Assembly (NCBI GenBank): GCA_018402205.1
Contig: JAGYIX010000003.1
Coordinates: 496,001 to 560,000 of the forward strand
Reading direction: 5' to 3'
Length of the DNA: 64,000 nt
Source of the DNA: Flavobacteriaceae bacterium
Lineage (GTDB): Bacteria; Bacteroidota; Bacteroidia; Flavobacteriales; Flavobacteriaceae
Below the pieces are notes generated by a model. The model saw only the letters and a list, made by a program, of their open reading frames with translations, made no database searches and had not been told where the DNA came from. Below are positions 52,815-62,172 of the stretch, piece after piece (the stretch's first letter is position 1; every line of letters starts with the position of its first letter). Position numbers and translations under genes: made by a program.

Positions 52815-54131
52815 ATGGAGATTAGTAAGAAAGAACTCAATGCATTACATGCAGTATTGACCGTTACCGTTTCTCAAAACGATTACCAAGAGAAGGTCGA
52901 TACCCTACTTAAAGACTACCGCAAGCGCGCAGCCATTCCCGGTTTTAGAAAAGGGCAGGTTCCTATGTCTTTAATCAAAAAGCAATACGAGCAAGGGATA
53001 AAAGCTGAAGAGGTCAATAAGCTTTTACAAAACACTATAAGTGAATATATTCAAAAAGAACAATTAGACCTTCTAGGCAATGTTCTTCCCAAAGAAATAG
53101 ACGGCTTTGACTGGAACCATGAGCTCTTAAACTTTGAATTCGAAATAGGGCTTGCTCCTGACTTTGAACCGGCCTTTCCGTCTAAAAAAACACTCACTCA
53201 ATACGAGATAACCGTTTCAGACAAAAGCCTAAAAGAGCAGGTCGAACGCTTGAGAAACCAATACGGATCGTTAGAAACCAAATCTGAAATAGCGGCAGAC
53301 ACTGAAGTAGTTACATCGGTTACTTTTGAAGAGAAAACCAATCGTGCCACCTTCAGCATAAAAGAGCTTAAGGGAAAGAAGAACCAAGCTGCTTTTATAG
53401 GTAAAAAAGTAGGCGACACCGTGGCGATCAGTACCAAGGGTTTATTTGAAGAAACTTCTGTGTTAGCTAGGGTACTGGGAATGGCAAAAGATCAGGTAGA
53501 AAAGCTTAATACCCCTTTAGAATTTACCCTAGAAGAAGTTAATGTGAGAAAAGCAGCGGCTCTAGACCAAGCGTTTTTTGACAAGTTATTCGGTCCAGAT
53601 AAGGTAAAATCTGAAGAGGAAATGAAGACCCGCATTAAAGAAGATTCAGAAGCGCAGTTCGTGCAGCAGTCTGATCAGAAATTGATGAATGATGTCACTG
53701 AAAAACTGATCGAAGAGACCAAATTCGACTTACCCAAAGCATTCTTGATCCGCTGGATGCAGCACGGAGGTGAAAAACCACTTACTGAAGAAGAAGCTAA
53801 AGAAGAATACGAGAGAACCGAAAAAGGTATTCGCTATCAACTTATAGAATCCAAGCTGATCGCCCAAAACGATATAAAAATTGCTTTCGAAGACCTCAAA
53901 GAATTTACCAAAGGATATGTGGCTAGCCAAATGGCACAATTCGGAAAGATGAACCCTACCGATGAAGAACTCGATTCGATTTCGGCTTCTATTATGCAGA
54001 ACGAAGAAGAGGTAAGGCGTCTTTCTGGGCAATTAATAAATGAGCGCATTCTTGAATTGTTTAAAGAAAAAGCCAAGCTGAAAAAGAAGAAAGTCACCTT
54101 TGAGGAATTCATGAAAGAGGCGTACGCCTAA
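52815..54131 (+). CDS. tig: Trigger factor
   Basis: 438 residues. The N-terminal ribosome-binding domain has the signature loop 'IPGFRKGQVPMSLIKKQY'. The middle part is a reduced FKBP-like domain, and the C-terminal arms are helical with a Lys-rich end. It is a co-translational folding chaperone at the ribosome exit tunnel. It precedes clpP and clpX, the usual tig-clpP-clpX order. Confidence 0.93.
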   Translation: MEISKKELNALHAVLTVTVSQNDYQEKVDTLLKDYRKRAAIPGFRKGQVPMSLIKKQYEQGIKAEEVNKLLQNTISEYIQKEQLDLLGNVLPKEIDGFDWNHELLNFEFEIGLAPDFEPAFPSKKTLTQYEITVSDKSLKEQVERLRNQYGSLETKSEIAADTEVVTSVTFEEKTNRATFSIKELKGKKNQAAFIGKKVGDTVAISTKGLFEETSVLARVLGMAKDQVEKLNTPLEFTLEEVNVRKAAALDQAFFDKLFGPDKVKSEEEMKTRIKEDSEAQFVQQSDQKLMNDVTEKLIEETKFDLPKAFLIRWMQHGGEKPLTEEEAKEEYERTEKGIRYQLIESKLIAQNDIKIAFEDLKEFTKGYVASQMAQFGKMNPTDEELDSISASIMQNEEEVRRLSGQLINERILELFKEKAKLKKKKVTFEEFMKEAYA

Positions 54132-54140
54132 TTTTTAAAG

Positions 54141-54148
54141 TATCTTTG
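54141..54148 (+). promoter_or_regulatory. -7 element TATCTTTG ahead of clpPX
   Basis: Exact TAnnTTTG match 31 bp before the clpP ATG and 9 bp after the tig stop. clpPX can therefore be transcribed separately from tig. Confidence 0.6.
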
Positions 54149-54179
54149 ATAGACGCACTAAAAGCCCACTTTACATAAC

Positions 54180-54863
54180 ATGGATATTAATAAAGAGTTT
54201 AAAAAATTTGCCATTCAAGATCAGGGAATTAATTCGCTGTATTACGATCAAATCGTTTCGAGCATGTACCCTATGGCGATGACTCCGAACATCATTGAAG
54301 AGCGCCAAATGAATATTGCTATTTTCGATGTGTTTTCTAGACTCATGATGGATCGTATCATATTTCTAGGAACAGGAGTAAATGATCAGGTAGCTAACAT
54401 CATACAGGCGCAATTACTTTTTCTAGAAAGTACAGACTCTACCAAAGACATTCAGATTTACATCAATTCTCCAGGCGGAAGCGTCTATGCCGGTTTGGGA
54501 ATATACGATACCATGCAATTTATTCGCCCTGAGGTGGCCACCATATGTACTGGTATAGCAGCATCTATGGCCGCAGTACTTTTGTGTGCAGGTGCTGAAG
54601 GAAAGCGAAGCGGGCTTGAACACTCTAGAGTAATGATTCACCAACCTTTAGGTGGAGCCCAAGGACAAGCATCAGACATTGAGATCACCGCTAGAGAAAT
54701 TTTAAAACTCAAAGACGAACTCTACGAAATTATTGCAAAGCACAGCAAACAAACCTTCGATAAGGTATATCATGACAGCGACCGCGATTACTGGATGCGT
54801 GCAGAGGCGGCAAAAGAATACGGAATGATCGATGAGATTCTATCGCGTCAACCGAGCAGCTAA
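54180..54863 (+). CDS. clpP: ATP-dependent Clp protease proteolytic subunit
   Basis: 227 residues. The catalytic Ser is in 'TGIAASMAAVLLCAG' and the His in 'VMIHQPLGGAQGQASD'; the IGF-loop-binding region and 'YINSPGGSVYAGLGIYDTMQ' are present. It has about 25 N-terminal residues ('FAIQDQGINSLYYDQIVSSM') more than E. coli ClpP, partly a propeptide-like segment seen in Bacteroidetes. clpX follows 9 bp later. Confidence 0.96.
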   Translation: MDINKEFKKFAIQDQGINSLYYDQIVSSMYPMAMTPNIIEERQMNIAIFDVFSRLMMDRIIFLGTGVNDQVANIIQAQLLFLESTDSTKDIQIYINSPGGSVYAGLGIYDTMQFIRPEVATICTGIAASMAAVLLCAGAEGKRSGLEHSRVMIHQPLGGAQGQASDIEITAREILKLKDELYEIIAKHSKQTFDKVYHDSDRDYWMRAEAAKEYGMIDEILSRQPSS

Positions 54864-54872
54864 AGGCTATAA

Positions 54873-56111
54873 ATGAGTGCTGAAAATCTACAATGCTCGT
54901 TCTGCGGGCGCAAGAAACAAGAGACTAATCTGCTTATCGCGGGTATAGACGCTCATATATGCGATGACTGCATCGAGCAAGCTTACCACATTGTCTCAGA
55001 AGAACAAAAAGGACGCCAAAAAGAAAGCATTGAAGAGGCTTTTGAACTTCGTAAACCCAAGGATATTAAGGCCTTTTTAGACGACTATGTCATAGGCCAA
55101 GAAAAGACCAAGCGCGTACTTTCTGTGGCGGTTTACAACCACTATAAACGATTACTCAAACCAGTTGCTAAAGACGAAGTTGAAATTCAGAAGAGTAACG
55201 TCATGATGGTGGGTCAGACAGGAACCGGAAAAACACTCGTAGCCAAGACCATCGCAAAATTATTACACGTGCCTTTAGCTATTGTAGATGCCACTGTACT
55301 TACCGAAGCTGGATATGTAGGAGAAGACGTAGAGAGTATATTAACCCGCTTACTTCAGGCAGCAGACTACGATCTAGAGAAGACACAAAGGGGCATTGTA
55401 TTCATCGATGAAATAGACAAAATTGCGCGTAAAAGTGACAATCCGTCTATTACAAGAGACGTTTCTGGAGAAGGGGTACAGCAAGGTTTGCTTAAACTTT
55501 TAGAAGGAACTATCGTGAATGTTCCACCAAAAGGAGGACGCAAACATCCCGACCAAAAATTTATCGAAGTAGACACTTCAAATATTCTCTTTATCGCCGC
55601 TGGAGCATTTGACGGAATTGAGCGACATATTTCTCAACGACTCAATCGCCAAGCGGTAGGCTACAGCAGTGCCGTTGCAAAAGATAAAATTGATGCAGAG
55701 AACCTACTGCAATATATCACCCCTAGAGATCTTAAAAGCTTTGGACTAATTCCGGAAATCATCGGACGCCTTCCTGTGTTAACACACATGGACCCTCTAG
55801 ATAGAGAAAGCCTTCTTATGATTTTGACTAAGCCAAAAAACGCACTACTCAAACAGTACGAAAGACTGTTCGAAATGGATGGAATCCAGATAGAAATCGA
55901 TGAAGAAGCAAAGGAATTTATAGTCGATAAGGCTCTTGAATACAAACTTGGCGCCAGAGGATTGAGAACGCTCTGCGAGGCAGTTTTTACAGATGCCATG
56001 TTTGAGATGCCCTCTGGTGAACTGAAACTGCTTAAGGTAGACAAAGCTTATGTTGAAGAACAGCTTGGTACGCACTCAAAGTCACTGAATACGCTCAAAG
56101 CTGCTTCATAA
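54873..56111 (+). CDS. clpX: ATP-dependent unfoldase ClpX
   Basis: 412 residues. The N-terminal zinc-binding domain is '[10 protein letters not shown]...CDDC'. Walker A is '[14 protein letters not shown]' and Walker B '[10 protein letters not shown]'. The pore loop is in '[13 protein letters not shown]', sensor motifs follow, and the ClpP-binding IGL/IGF-type loop is in the middle ('[11 protein letters not shown]' region). The 3' end overlaps the convergent GH3 gene by 17 bp. Confidence 0.96.
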   Translation: MSAENLQCSFCGRKKQETNLLIAGIDAHICDDCIEQAYHIVSEEQKGRQKESIEEAFELRKPKDIKAFLDDYVIGQEKTKRVLSVAVYNHYKRLLKPVAKDEVEIQKSNVMMVGQTGTGKTLVAKTIAKLLHVPLAIVDATVLTEAGYVGEDVESILTRLLQAADYDLEKTQRGIVFIDEIDKIARKSDNPSITRDVSGEGVQQGLLKLLEGTIVNVPPKGGRKHPDQKFIEVDTSNILFIAAGAFDGIERHISQRLNRQAVGYSSAVAKDKIDAENLLQYITPRDLKSFGLIPEIIGRLPVLTHMDPLDRESLLMILTKPKNALLKQYERLFEMDGIQIEIDEEAKEFIVDKALEYKLGARGLRTLCEAVFTDAMFEMPSGELKLLKVDKAYVEEQLGTHSKSLNTLKAAS

Positions 56112-57615
56112 AGCCCATTAATTCTTCTAGGTAATCTCTTGAATTGGAAAGCCTTGGTATTTTGTGTTGGCCACCTACCTTTTCTTTCGATTTTAACCAC
56201 TGATAGAACAAGCCCACTGGGGCCAAGCGTATGACTGGCATTTTCAAGGTAATATCTGACTGTCGTTTGGCTTCGTAATCTGAATTGAGGTGTTTTAGCG
56301 CATCGTCAAGCACAAGAGTAAATCGCTTTAAATCGTTAGGAGGAGTTCTAAACTCTATAATCCACTCGTGAGCGCCCTTTTCGTTTTCACTCATGTAAAT
56401 AGGTGCTGCCGTATAGTCGGTTAACGAAGCAGAAGTTTGCTCACAGGCTGTTCTTAAGGCCTGCTCGGCGTTCTCAACGATAAGCTCTTCTCCAAAGGCA
56501 TTAATGTAATGCTTCGTACGGCCGGTGATTTTTATGCGAAAAGGTGAGAGAGAAGTGAATCGTACGGTGTCGCCTATGATATAACGCCATAGGCCCGCAT
56601 TAGTAGTAATAACCATGGCGTAATTCACCCCCATGGTCACCTCCCACAATGGAATAGCTTTTGGCTGCTCTGAATCAAGCGTATTCGCATCGATAAACTC
56701 ATAGAAAATACCGTAGTCAAGCATAAGCAAAAGATCGTTGTGGTAGTTGCGGTCTTGAATGGCAAAAAAACCTTCAGAGGCATTGTAGATCTCGTAATAC
56801 TTGAAGTTTACTCGAGGTAGCAATTTCTCGTACTGGGCCCGGTATGGGGTGAAGCTCACTCCGCCGTGAAAGTACACCTCAAGATGCTCCCAGATCTCAA
56901 AGAGGTTTGCGGCCCCTGAATCTTCTTTGAGCTCGGTCAGCAACACAAGCATCCAAGAGGGCACTCCAGCAAGTGAGGTGACATTTTCTTTGGTGCTTTC
57001 GTCAATGATCGCTTTCAGTTTCTCTTCCCAATTAGACATGAGTGAAACCTTGTTACTCGGGGTGCTACTATATTCAGCCCACTTGGGCAGATTGTCGATG
57101 AGAATAGCCGACAAGTCTCCGTAGTAAGACCCGTTCTCTTTGTACAACTCTTTGCTGCCTCCAAGCCTCAAATTTTTTCCAGTGAAAAGCTTAGAATTCT
57201 CATTGTTATTTAAGTAGAGTGAGAGCAAATCTTTACTAGACTTGTAATGACAATCGTCTAATGCCTCTTGACTTACCGGAATAAATTTACTCTTAGCATT
57301 GGTTGTTCCGCTGCTCTTGGCAAACCACTTTATGGGGGTTGGCCAAAACAATTGCTGTTCTCCCTCTCTGCAGCGTTGTATGAGCGGAGCCAAGTCTTCG
57401 TAATAACTCAGAGGAACCTGTCGTGCAAATTGCTCATAGGTAGATATTTCTTCAAAGCGATAGCGCTTACCGATCTCAGTATTTGCGGCCATATCGACCA
57501 ATTTGAGCAACAATTCGTACTGTACATCAGCCGGATACTTTAAAAAAAGTTCAATCTGATGCAGGCGTTTCTTGAGTAACCAAGAGGCAATCGAATTAAA
57601 GAGAGGCAGGTTCAT
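56095..57615 (-). CDS. GH3 auxin-responsive promoter family protein
   Basis: 506 residues. '[19 protein letters not shown]' is the ATP/AMP-binding signature of GH3 acyl-adenylate-forming enzymes. '[19 protein letters not shown]', '[15 protein letters not shown]' and '[17 protein letters not shown]' match the plant family as well. Plant GH3 proteins join amino acids to jasmonate, auxin or benzoates; the bacterial substrates are unknown. No peptide export signal. It is divergent from a DUF2797 gene, a pairing I recall from other Flavobacteriales. Confidence 0.88.
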   Translation of the reverse strand: MNLPLFNSIASWLLKKRLHQIELFLKYPADVQYELLLKLVDMAANTEIGKRYRFEEISTYEQFARQVPLSYYEDLAPLIQRCREGEQQLFWPTPIKWFAKSSGTTNAKSKFIPVSQEALDDCHYKSSKDLLSLYLNNNENSKLFTGKNLRLGGSKELYKENGSYYGDLSAILIDNLPKWAEYSSTPSNKVSLMSNWEEKLKAIIDESTKENVTSLAGVPSWMLVLLTELKEDSGAANLFEIWEHLEVYFHGGVSFTPYRAQYEKLLPRVNFKYYEIYNASEGFFAIQDRNYHNDLLLMLDYGIFYEFIDANTLDSEQPKAIPLWEVTMGVNYAMVITTNAGLWRYIIGDTVRFTSLSPFRIKITGRTKHYINAFGEELIVENAEQALRTACEQTSASLTDYTAAPIYMSENEKGAHEWIIEFRTPPNDLKRFTLVLDDALKHLNSDYEAKRQSDITLKMPVIRLAPVGLFYQWLKSKEKVGGQHKIPRLSNSRDYLEELMGFMKQL

Positions 57616-57621
57616 AAATCG

Positions 57622-57651
57622 TATCTTTAGGCTACTTAGTTTTCAAAGATA
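57622..57651. promoter_or_regulatory. Mirror-image -7 elements between GH3 and DUF2797 genes
   Basis: The minus strand has an exact TATCTTTG (57651-57644), 29 bp before the GH3 ATG. The plus strand has TATCTTTA (57622-57629), one base off the consensus, 35 bp before the DUF2797 ATG. Together they form the inverted repeat TATCTTT...AAAGATA with a 16-bp spacer, so the two promoters face each other and overlap. Confidence 0.5.
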
Positions 57652-57663
57652 CACACAGGGCGT

Positions 57664-58458
57664 ATGCTTTATCAAGGAGTATTAACCAAAATGGAGGCCG
57701 AACCTTCAGCCACCATTAATTACTTTCTTCATTTAGGAGAAGACTTTGTCAAGTTAAACGACTGCGTTGGAAAAACCCTTCGCTTTACCCATCTGGGCTA
57801 CAACTGCCTAAGCTGTGGAGATGATGCTCCTATTTTTAAGCAAGGCTTTTGCAAGAAATGCTTTTTTGAATCAGCCAAGGCGGGAACATGGATCATGAAA
57901 CCCGAAGAGAGTAAGGCCCACCTCGGAATAGCTGATCGCGATCTGGCTTATGAAGAGCGCATGCAGCTTCAACCCCATATTGTTTATCTATCAAACACAG
58001 GGGCTATCAAAGTTGGAGTGACACGAAAAAATCAGGTACCTACCCGTTGGATAGACCAAGGGGCACATCAGGCAATGGCTGTATTAGAGGTGCCCAATCG
58101 GTATTTAGCCGGAATAGCCGAAGTAGCCCTAAAAGAACACATTAGCGACAAAACGCAGTGGAAGACCATGTTGTCTCAAGAAGAGAAACCTAGAGACCTT
58201 TTTCAGCAGTTTCAAGCTCTTAGAAACTATTTGCCCGTCGAGGTAAAGCCCTACATCATAGAATCGCCCTCGCTAATGGCCATAAACTTTCCGTATACTC
58301 CTGAAGGAAAACTAGGAAATAGACTAACATTAAGCAGTGAAACGCCCTTAACAGCTGTCTTAAGGGGCATCAAGGGGCAGTATCTTATTTTCGAAGACTT
58401 CAGTGTATTTAATGTGCGTTCTTACGAGGGCTATGTCGTCGGGTTAGATGTCTACTAG
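57664..58458 (+). CDS. DUF2797 protein (zinc-knuckle plus GIY-YIG-like region)
   Basis: 264 residues. A four-Cys cluster at ~48-75 ('CLSCGDDAPIFKQGFCKKC') looks like a zinc knuckle. It is followed by 'HIVYLSNTGAIKVGVTRKNQV' and 'RWIDQGAHQAMAVLEV', which recall the strand pattern of GIY-YIG nucleases, though the catalytic layout is not certain. The rest is unassigned. Function unknown. The convergent VUT gene overlaps its stop by 4 bp. Confidence 0.8.
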   Translation: MLYQGVLTKMEAEPSATINYFLHLGEDFVKLNDCVGKTLRFTHLGYNCLSCGDDAPIFKQGFCKKCFFESAKAGTWIMKPEESKAHLGIADRDLAYEERMQLQPHIVYLSNTGAIKVGVTRKNQVPTRWIDQGAHQAMAVLEVPNRYLAGIAEVALKEHISDKTQWKTMLSQEEKPRDLFQQFQALRNYLPVEVKPYIIESPSLMAINFPYTPEGKLGNRLTLSSETPLTAVLRGIKGQYLIFEDFSVFNVRSYEGYVVGLDVY

Positions 58459-59183
58459 ACCAACTTCGCATTCGTTTCCAAAAGATCCATCTCTTCATTG
58501 GTCTTAAGGTTAAATCTTTTTTTCAGCGCATAAACTAGCACATAGAGTACAGGGGTGTCAGCCACAGCAATCATTACCTTAAAAAGAAATCCTGCAATTA
58601 CTAGCCCCCAAAAGCGTTCCCATGCAATTTCTCCGAAAGCGCTGAGTAGAAATACCACTGCGAAGGTGTCGATAAACTGAGACGAAAATGTAGAAAAGTT
58701 ATTGCGCAGCCATAGGTGCTTTCCTTGAGTCACCCGCTTCCAGTAATGGTAAATTTGTATATCCACAAACTGTGCAAGCAGATAGGCCATCATTGAGGCA
58801 AACACTGCTACAATCGTGTTTCCAAATACATTAGAGAACTGAGAATCAACCACTGGAGACCAAGCAGTAGCTGGAACAGCAGTTGCAGTATATACGATGA
58901 GTAGCGAGAACACAGAGGCAAAAATTCCAGCCACCACCACTTTGTTCGCCATCTTTTTTCCGAAAATTTCAGAAATTAAATCGGTGATCAAAAAAGTGAT
59001 TGGATACGGAAGAATGCCCACAGAAACCTCAAAAATAGGAGCGCCAAACACCTCTATCTCGCCAAAAGGTTGCCAAACAAAAAACTTCTGAAAAATCAGA
59101 TTAGAAACCACCAAAGAGGTGATAAACAAAGCCGCTAAAAATAGATATAACGTAAATGCCTGTCGCCGCATTGATGCCTCCAT
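58455..59183 (-). CDS. VUT-family queuosine precursor transporter (YhhQ-like)
   Basis: 242 residues with about six hydrophobic helices. 'ILPYPITFLITDLISEIFGKK' and 'AQFVDIQIYHYWKRVTQGKH' and 'LRNNFSTFSSQFIDTFAVVFL' are typical of the YhhQ/VUT family, which takes up preQ0/preQ1. This agrees with queA at 25.8 kb. The ATG at 59183 directly abuts the sppA stop; an internal ATG at 59171 is possible. Confidence 0.9.
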   Translation of the reverse strand: MEASMRRQAFTLYLFLAALFITSLVVSNLIFQKFFVWQPFGEIEVFGAPIFEVSVGILPYPITFLITDLISEIFGKKMANKVVVAGIFASVFSLLIVYTATAVPATAWSPVVDSQFSNVFGNTIVAVFASMMAYLLAQFVDIQIYHYWKRVTQGKHLWLRNNFSTFSSQFIDTFAVVFLLSAFGEIAWERFWGLVIAGFLFKVMIAVADTPVLYVLVYALKKRFNLKTNEEMDLLETNAKLV

Positions 59184-60959
59184 CTAGTCGATAATCAGTT
59201 CGTAAGGCATTCGAGCTTGTACCTCATAGGCGTCGGTATCTAATGAAGAACGCTTGTCCCAGAAGAGCCTATAGCGCTGAGCCCAAGAGGGCGTGTTCTC
59301 GGCAAACCAACGCTGAACCAACGCATTGGGAAGATCGCTGAACAACCGCTCAAAATCTGACTTAAATCTGGGGTACTTGCGTACTTTATAGGTATCTATT
59401 TCGGCCAGTGCTGCTGCCTTTTCAAGGGCTATCTCTAGTCCGCCAATCTCATCAATTAACCCTATTTCTAAGGCGTCTTCTGCGCTCCATACCCTACCCT
59501 GGGCTATGGCATCTACCTCAGCAGCCGTCATAGAGCGACCCTCAGCTACGCGATCAATGAAAAGATCGTAGGTGCGTTCTACTCCGTCTTGCAATTCAGC
59601 TCTAAACGATTCACTCAACGGCTGAAGTACCGAGTAGGTTACGGAGCGCTCATGGGTGCCTACGCTATACGAATTGATGCCCCACTCTTTGGCTAAAGCC
59701 GAGGCGTTTGGCAAAGTTCCGAAAACACCTATAGAACCGGTTATGGCAGACCTATCGGCAATTATATAGGTAGCGGGGGTAGCGATGTAATACCCTCCTG
59801 AAGCTGCAATGTCAGAAATGGAAACCACCACGGGCTTCACCGATGCAGTTTTTTTAACCTCTCTCCAAATAAGATCTGAAGTCAAAGCGCTTCCGCCTGG
59901 TGAATTGATGCGTAACACTACCGCTTTAACTGTTTTGTCTTCTCGAGCAGAGATCAGAGCTCTATTCATTGTGGTTTGGCCCATAATAGTGGGTGAACCC
60001 TCTCCATAAAGGATTGTTCCTTGGGCATAAACTAAGGCGATGCGGTCTTTAGTATCGGCCGATTTCATCGTAAGCGTGCGGCTATAAGAAGCGACACTTA
60101 ATTCGTTCAGTTTAGAAGCTGCACTCACCGGATTGGCATCGGTTTTCAGGGCGCGTTTTAAGGACTCTTCATAATCGTCTTTGTAGAGAATGCCGTCAAC
60201 CACTCCTTGCTGAAGAGCTTTTTCTGGATCTCGAGCGATAGCTGTTGACACTACATTGTCTAGCTGCGTTTGATCTAGTTGCCTTGAGGTGCCTATGGCC
60301 TCTGAAACTCCTGCCCATAAAGAATTTAAAAGGCGCTTTACTTGTTCCAAATTTTCTTCGGTGGGGGCATCTTCGAGATAAGGCTCAACGGCGGCCTTGT
60401 ATTTTCCGTGACGAATCACTTCCATTTTTAGCCCCGTTTTATCTTGAAATGATTTGTAATAAGTTAGTTCTGAGGCTAATCCCCTAAGGTCAATAGCGCC
60501 TGCAGGTGGCACAAAAACACTGTCGGCCACACTCGCTAAATAATAGGCTCGCTGGGTGTAGGTGTCTGCATAGGCGTATACAAACTTACCGCTGGTCTTA
60601 AACCGCTCAATAGCATCTCGAATGAGGGTGGTTTGTGCCCATCCTCCAATGATTACAGGGCTTTCAATACTAATGCCTTTAATACGATCGTCTGTAGCTG
60701 CAGCATCTATTGCTTCTACCATCTCGTCTAGCGCAATAAACTCCTGAAAAAGAGCGCTAAAGAGATCGTTTTTAGTGGATCCTCTATAATCGATTAACGG
60801 ACGATTGAGTTTAACGCTAAGCACTGTTTTATCAGAAACCGTCGGAGCCGTGTCTAATTGACTCATTCCAACAAGCAGAAGCAGACCAACAATAAAAAAG
60901 AACCAAATGGCTGCAAGAGCTCCAAGAAAGGTGGCAAAAAATCGCTTTAAAAACGTCAT
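59184..60959 (-). CDS. sppA: Signal peptide peptidase SppA (67-kDa, tandem-domain type)
   Basis: 591 residues with an N-terminal membrane anchor ('FFATFLGALAAIWFFFIVGLLLLVG'). The first domain holds the general-base Lys in 'IRHGKYKAAVEPYLED' and the second the Ser nucleophile in 'VSISDIAASGGYYIATP'. The double-domain length fits the E. coli type rather than the short Bacillus type. It cleaves residual signal peptides in the membrane. Upstream of yhhQ, with which it shares a transcript. Confidence 0.93.
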   Translation of the reverse strand: MTFLKRFFATFLGALAAIWFFFIVGLLLLVGMSQLDTAPTVSDKTVLSVKLNRPLIDYRGSTKNDLFSALFQEFIALDEMVEAIDAAATDDRIKGISIESPVIIGGWAQTTLIRDAIERFKTSGKFVYAYADTYTQRAYYLASVADSVFVPPAGAIDLRGLASELTYYKSFQDKTGLKMEVIRHGKYKAAVEPYLEDAPTEENLEQVKRLLNSLWAGVSEAIGTSRQLDQTQLDNVVSTAIARDPEKALQQGVVDGILYKDDYEESLKRALKTDANPVSAASKLNELSVASYSRTLTMKSADTKDRIALVYAQGTILYGEGSPTIMGQTTMNRALISAREDKTVKAVVLRINSPGGSALTSDLIWREVKKTASVKPVVVSISDIAASGGYYIATPATYIIADRSAITGSIGVFGTLPNASALAKEWGINSYSVGTHERSVTYSVLQPLSESFRAELQDGVERTYDLFIDRVAEGRSMTAAEVDAIAQGRVWSAEDALEIGLIDEIGGLEIALEKAAALAEIDTYKVRKYPRFKSDFERLFSDLPNALVQRWFAENTPSWAQRYRLFWDKRSSLDTDAYEVQARMPYELIID

Positions 60960-60980
60960 GACTCAAAGAGTTATAAGCTA

Positions 60981-60988
60981 TAAATATA
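60981..60988 (-). promoter_or_regulatory. Weak -7 candidate TATATTTA ahead of sppA
   Basis: One mismatch (final A) to TAnnTTTG on the minus strand, 21 bp before the sppA ATG. Spacing is right but the match is imperfect. Confidence 0.3.
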
Positions 60989-61021
60989 CTTAAAGTTCGG
61001 CGCTTTTTGTACTTTCAATTT

Positions 61022-62161
61022 GTGAAGTTAAACAGGTATTACTTAGGTTTTGGAAGCAATGAACAAAGGCGTCTTACACATATTCAAAACGCGATTTTTG
61101 AGCTCAATGAAAATCAAATAAACGTAAGAGCCTGTTCAACGATTTACGAAAATGCAGCCCAAGGATTTTCAGGTTACCCCTTTTATAATGCTTGTGTTGC
61201 CATAGACACCAAATTAAGTGCGCAACAGCTTCTTGATCGCTGTTTACGCATTGAGAAAATACATGGAAGAGAACGTCAACGCACCTCCAAGGCTTACCGC
61301 AATCGACCTTTAGATATCGATCTTCTGCTCGGTCCTGAGCAGATGAATGACCCCCACCTCACCTTACCGCATCCTAGAATGACTCAAAGGCGATTTGTAC
61401 TCGAGCCCTTAAGAGAGGTAGCGACTGCTCTTGCCGACACCACCCACCTAATTAGAATTGAAAAATGGCTGAGCCAGTGTACCGACTATTCACCAATCTC
61501 TCCCCTAGAGTATACGTTGCTTACCTCTATATCGGCGCTTTGGAAAAACTCAGGTACGATTGTCATTGAAGGGTGTATTGGAGTAGGAAAAACTAGTTTG
61601 TGCAAACTGCTATCTGCGCGGTATTCGATAGATACGCATCTAGAAAGCTTTGAGTCTAATCCGTATCTAAGTCAATTTTACGCAGACCGAAAGGCCTATG
61701 CTTTGCCCACAGAGCTCCATTTTTTGGCGGATAGATACCAAGCCCTTAAAGAACTTGACAAGAAGAAAGGAGTAGTTGCTGATTACCACATCTCTAAGTC
61801 TGCGCTTTTCGCCAAACTAAATCTAAACACTCAAGATTTTAAGCTTTTTCATCGTTTTTATGATTGGTCTCAACAACTCACGCAGGCCAGTGCCCTATAC
61901 GTGCTGCTCGATGCCCCGGTCGAACAACTAAAAAAGCGCATTAAGCAGCGCGGAAGGTCTTACGAATCCCAAATAGATAGCGCTTACCTAGAGCGCATTC
62001 GATCAGCCTATCTCCAAGGACACGCCTCAGAAGAAGCTCACCTAGTCATTGACACCTCTGCGCTCGATTTTGTGCACCAAAGTGCTGATTTCGATACCAT
62101 TTGCGAACAAATGAGCCGAGCACTTCTAGCGCAGCGAATAAAGAATCACAAGCTAGAGTAA
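61022..62161 (+). CDS. Fusion of HPPK (FolK) and deoxynucleoside kinase
   Basis: 379 residues from the GTG at 61022 ('KLNRYYLGFGSNEQRR'); no ATG is near and the track's TTG at 61007 adds five residues not needed by the fold. Residues ~1-150 are 6-hydroxymethyl-7,8-dihydropterin pyrophosphokinase ('YYLGFGSN', 'RPLDIDLLLG', 'PHPRMTQRRFVLEPL'). Residues ~170-370 are a dNK ('VIEGCIGVGKTSLCKLL', 'LESFESNPYLSQFY', lid 'IKQRGRSYESQI'). Its 'ADYHISKSALFAK' replaces the usual DRS/DRT motif. The fusion links folate synthesis to deoxynucleoside salvage; related fusions are known in Bacteroidetes by recollection. Confidence 0.92.
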   Translation: MKLNRYYLGFGSNEQRRLTHIQNAIFELNENQINVRACSTIYENAAQGFSGYPFYNACVAIDTKLSAQQLLDRCLRIEKIHGRERQRTSKAYRNRPLDIDLLLGPEQMNDPHLTLPHPRMTQRRFVLEPLREVATALADTTHLIRIEKWLSQCTDYSPISPLEYTLLTSISALWKNSGTIVIEGCIGVGKTSLCKLLSARYSIDTHLESFESNPYLSQFYADRKAYALPTELHFLADRYQALKELDKKKGVVADYHISKSALFAKLNLNTQDFKLFHRFYDWSQQLTQASALYVLLDAPVEQLKKRIKQRGRSYESQIDSAYLERIRSAYLQGHASEEAHLVIDTSALDFVHQSADFDTICEQMSRALLAQRIKNHKLE

Positions 62162-62172
62162 GGGTTTTTATT

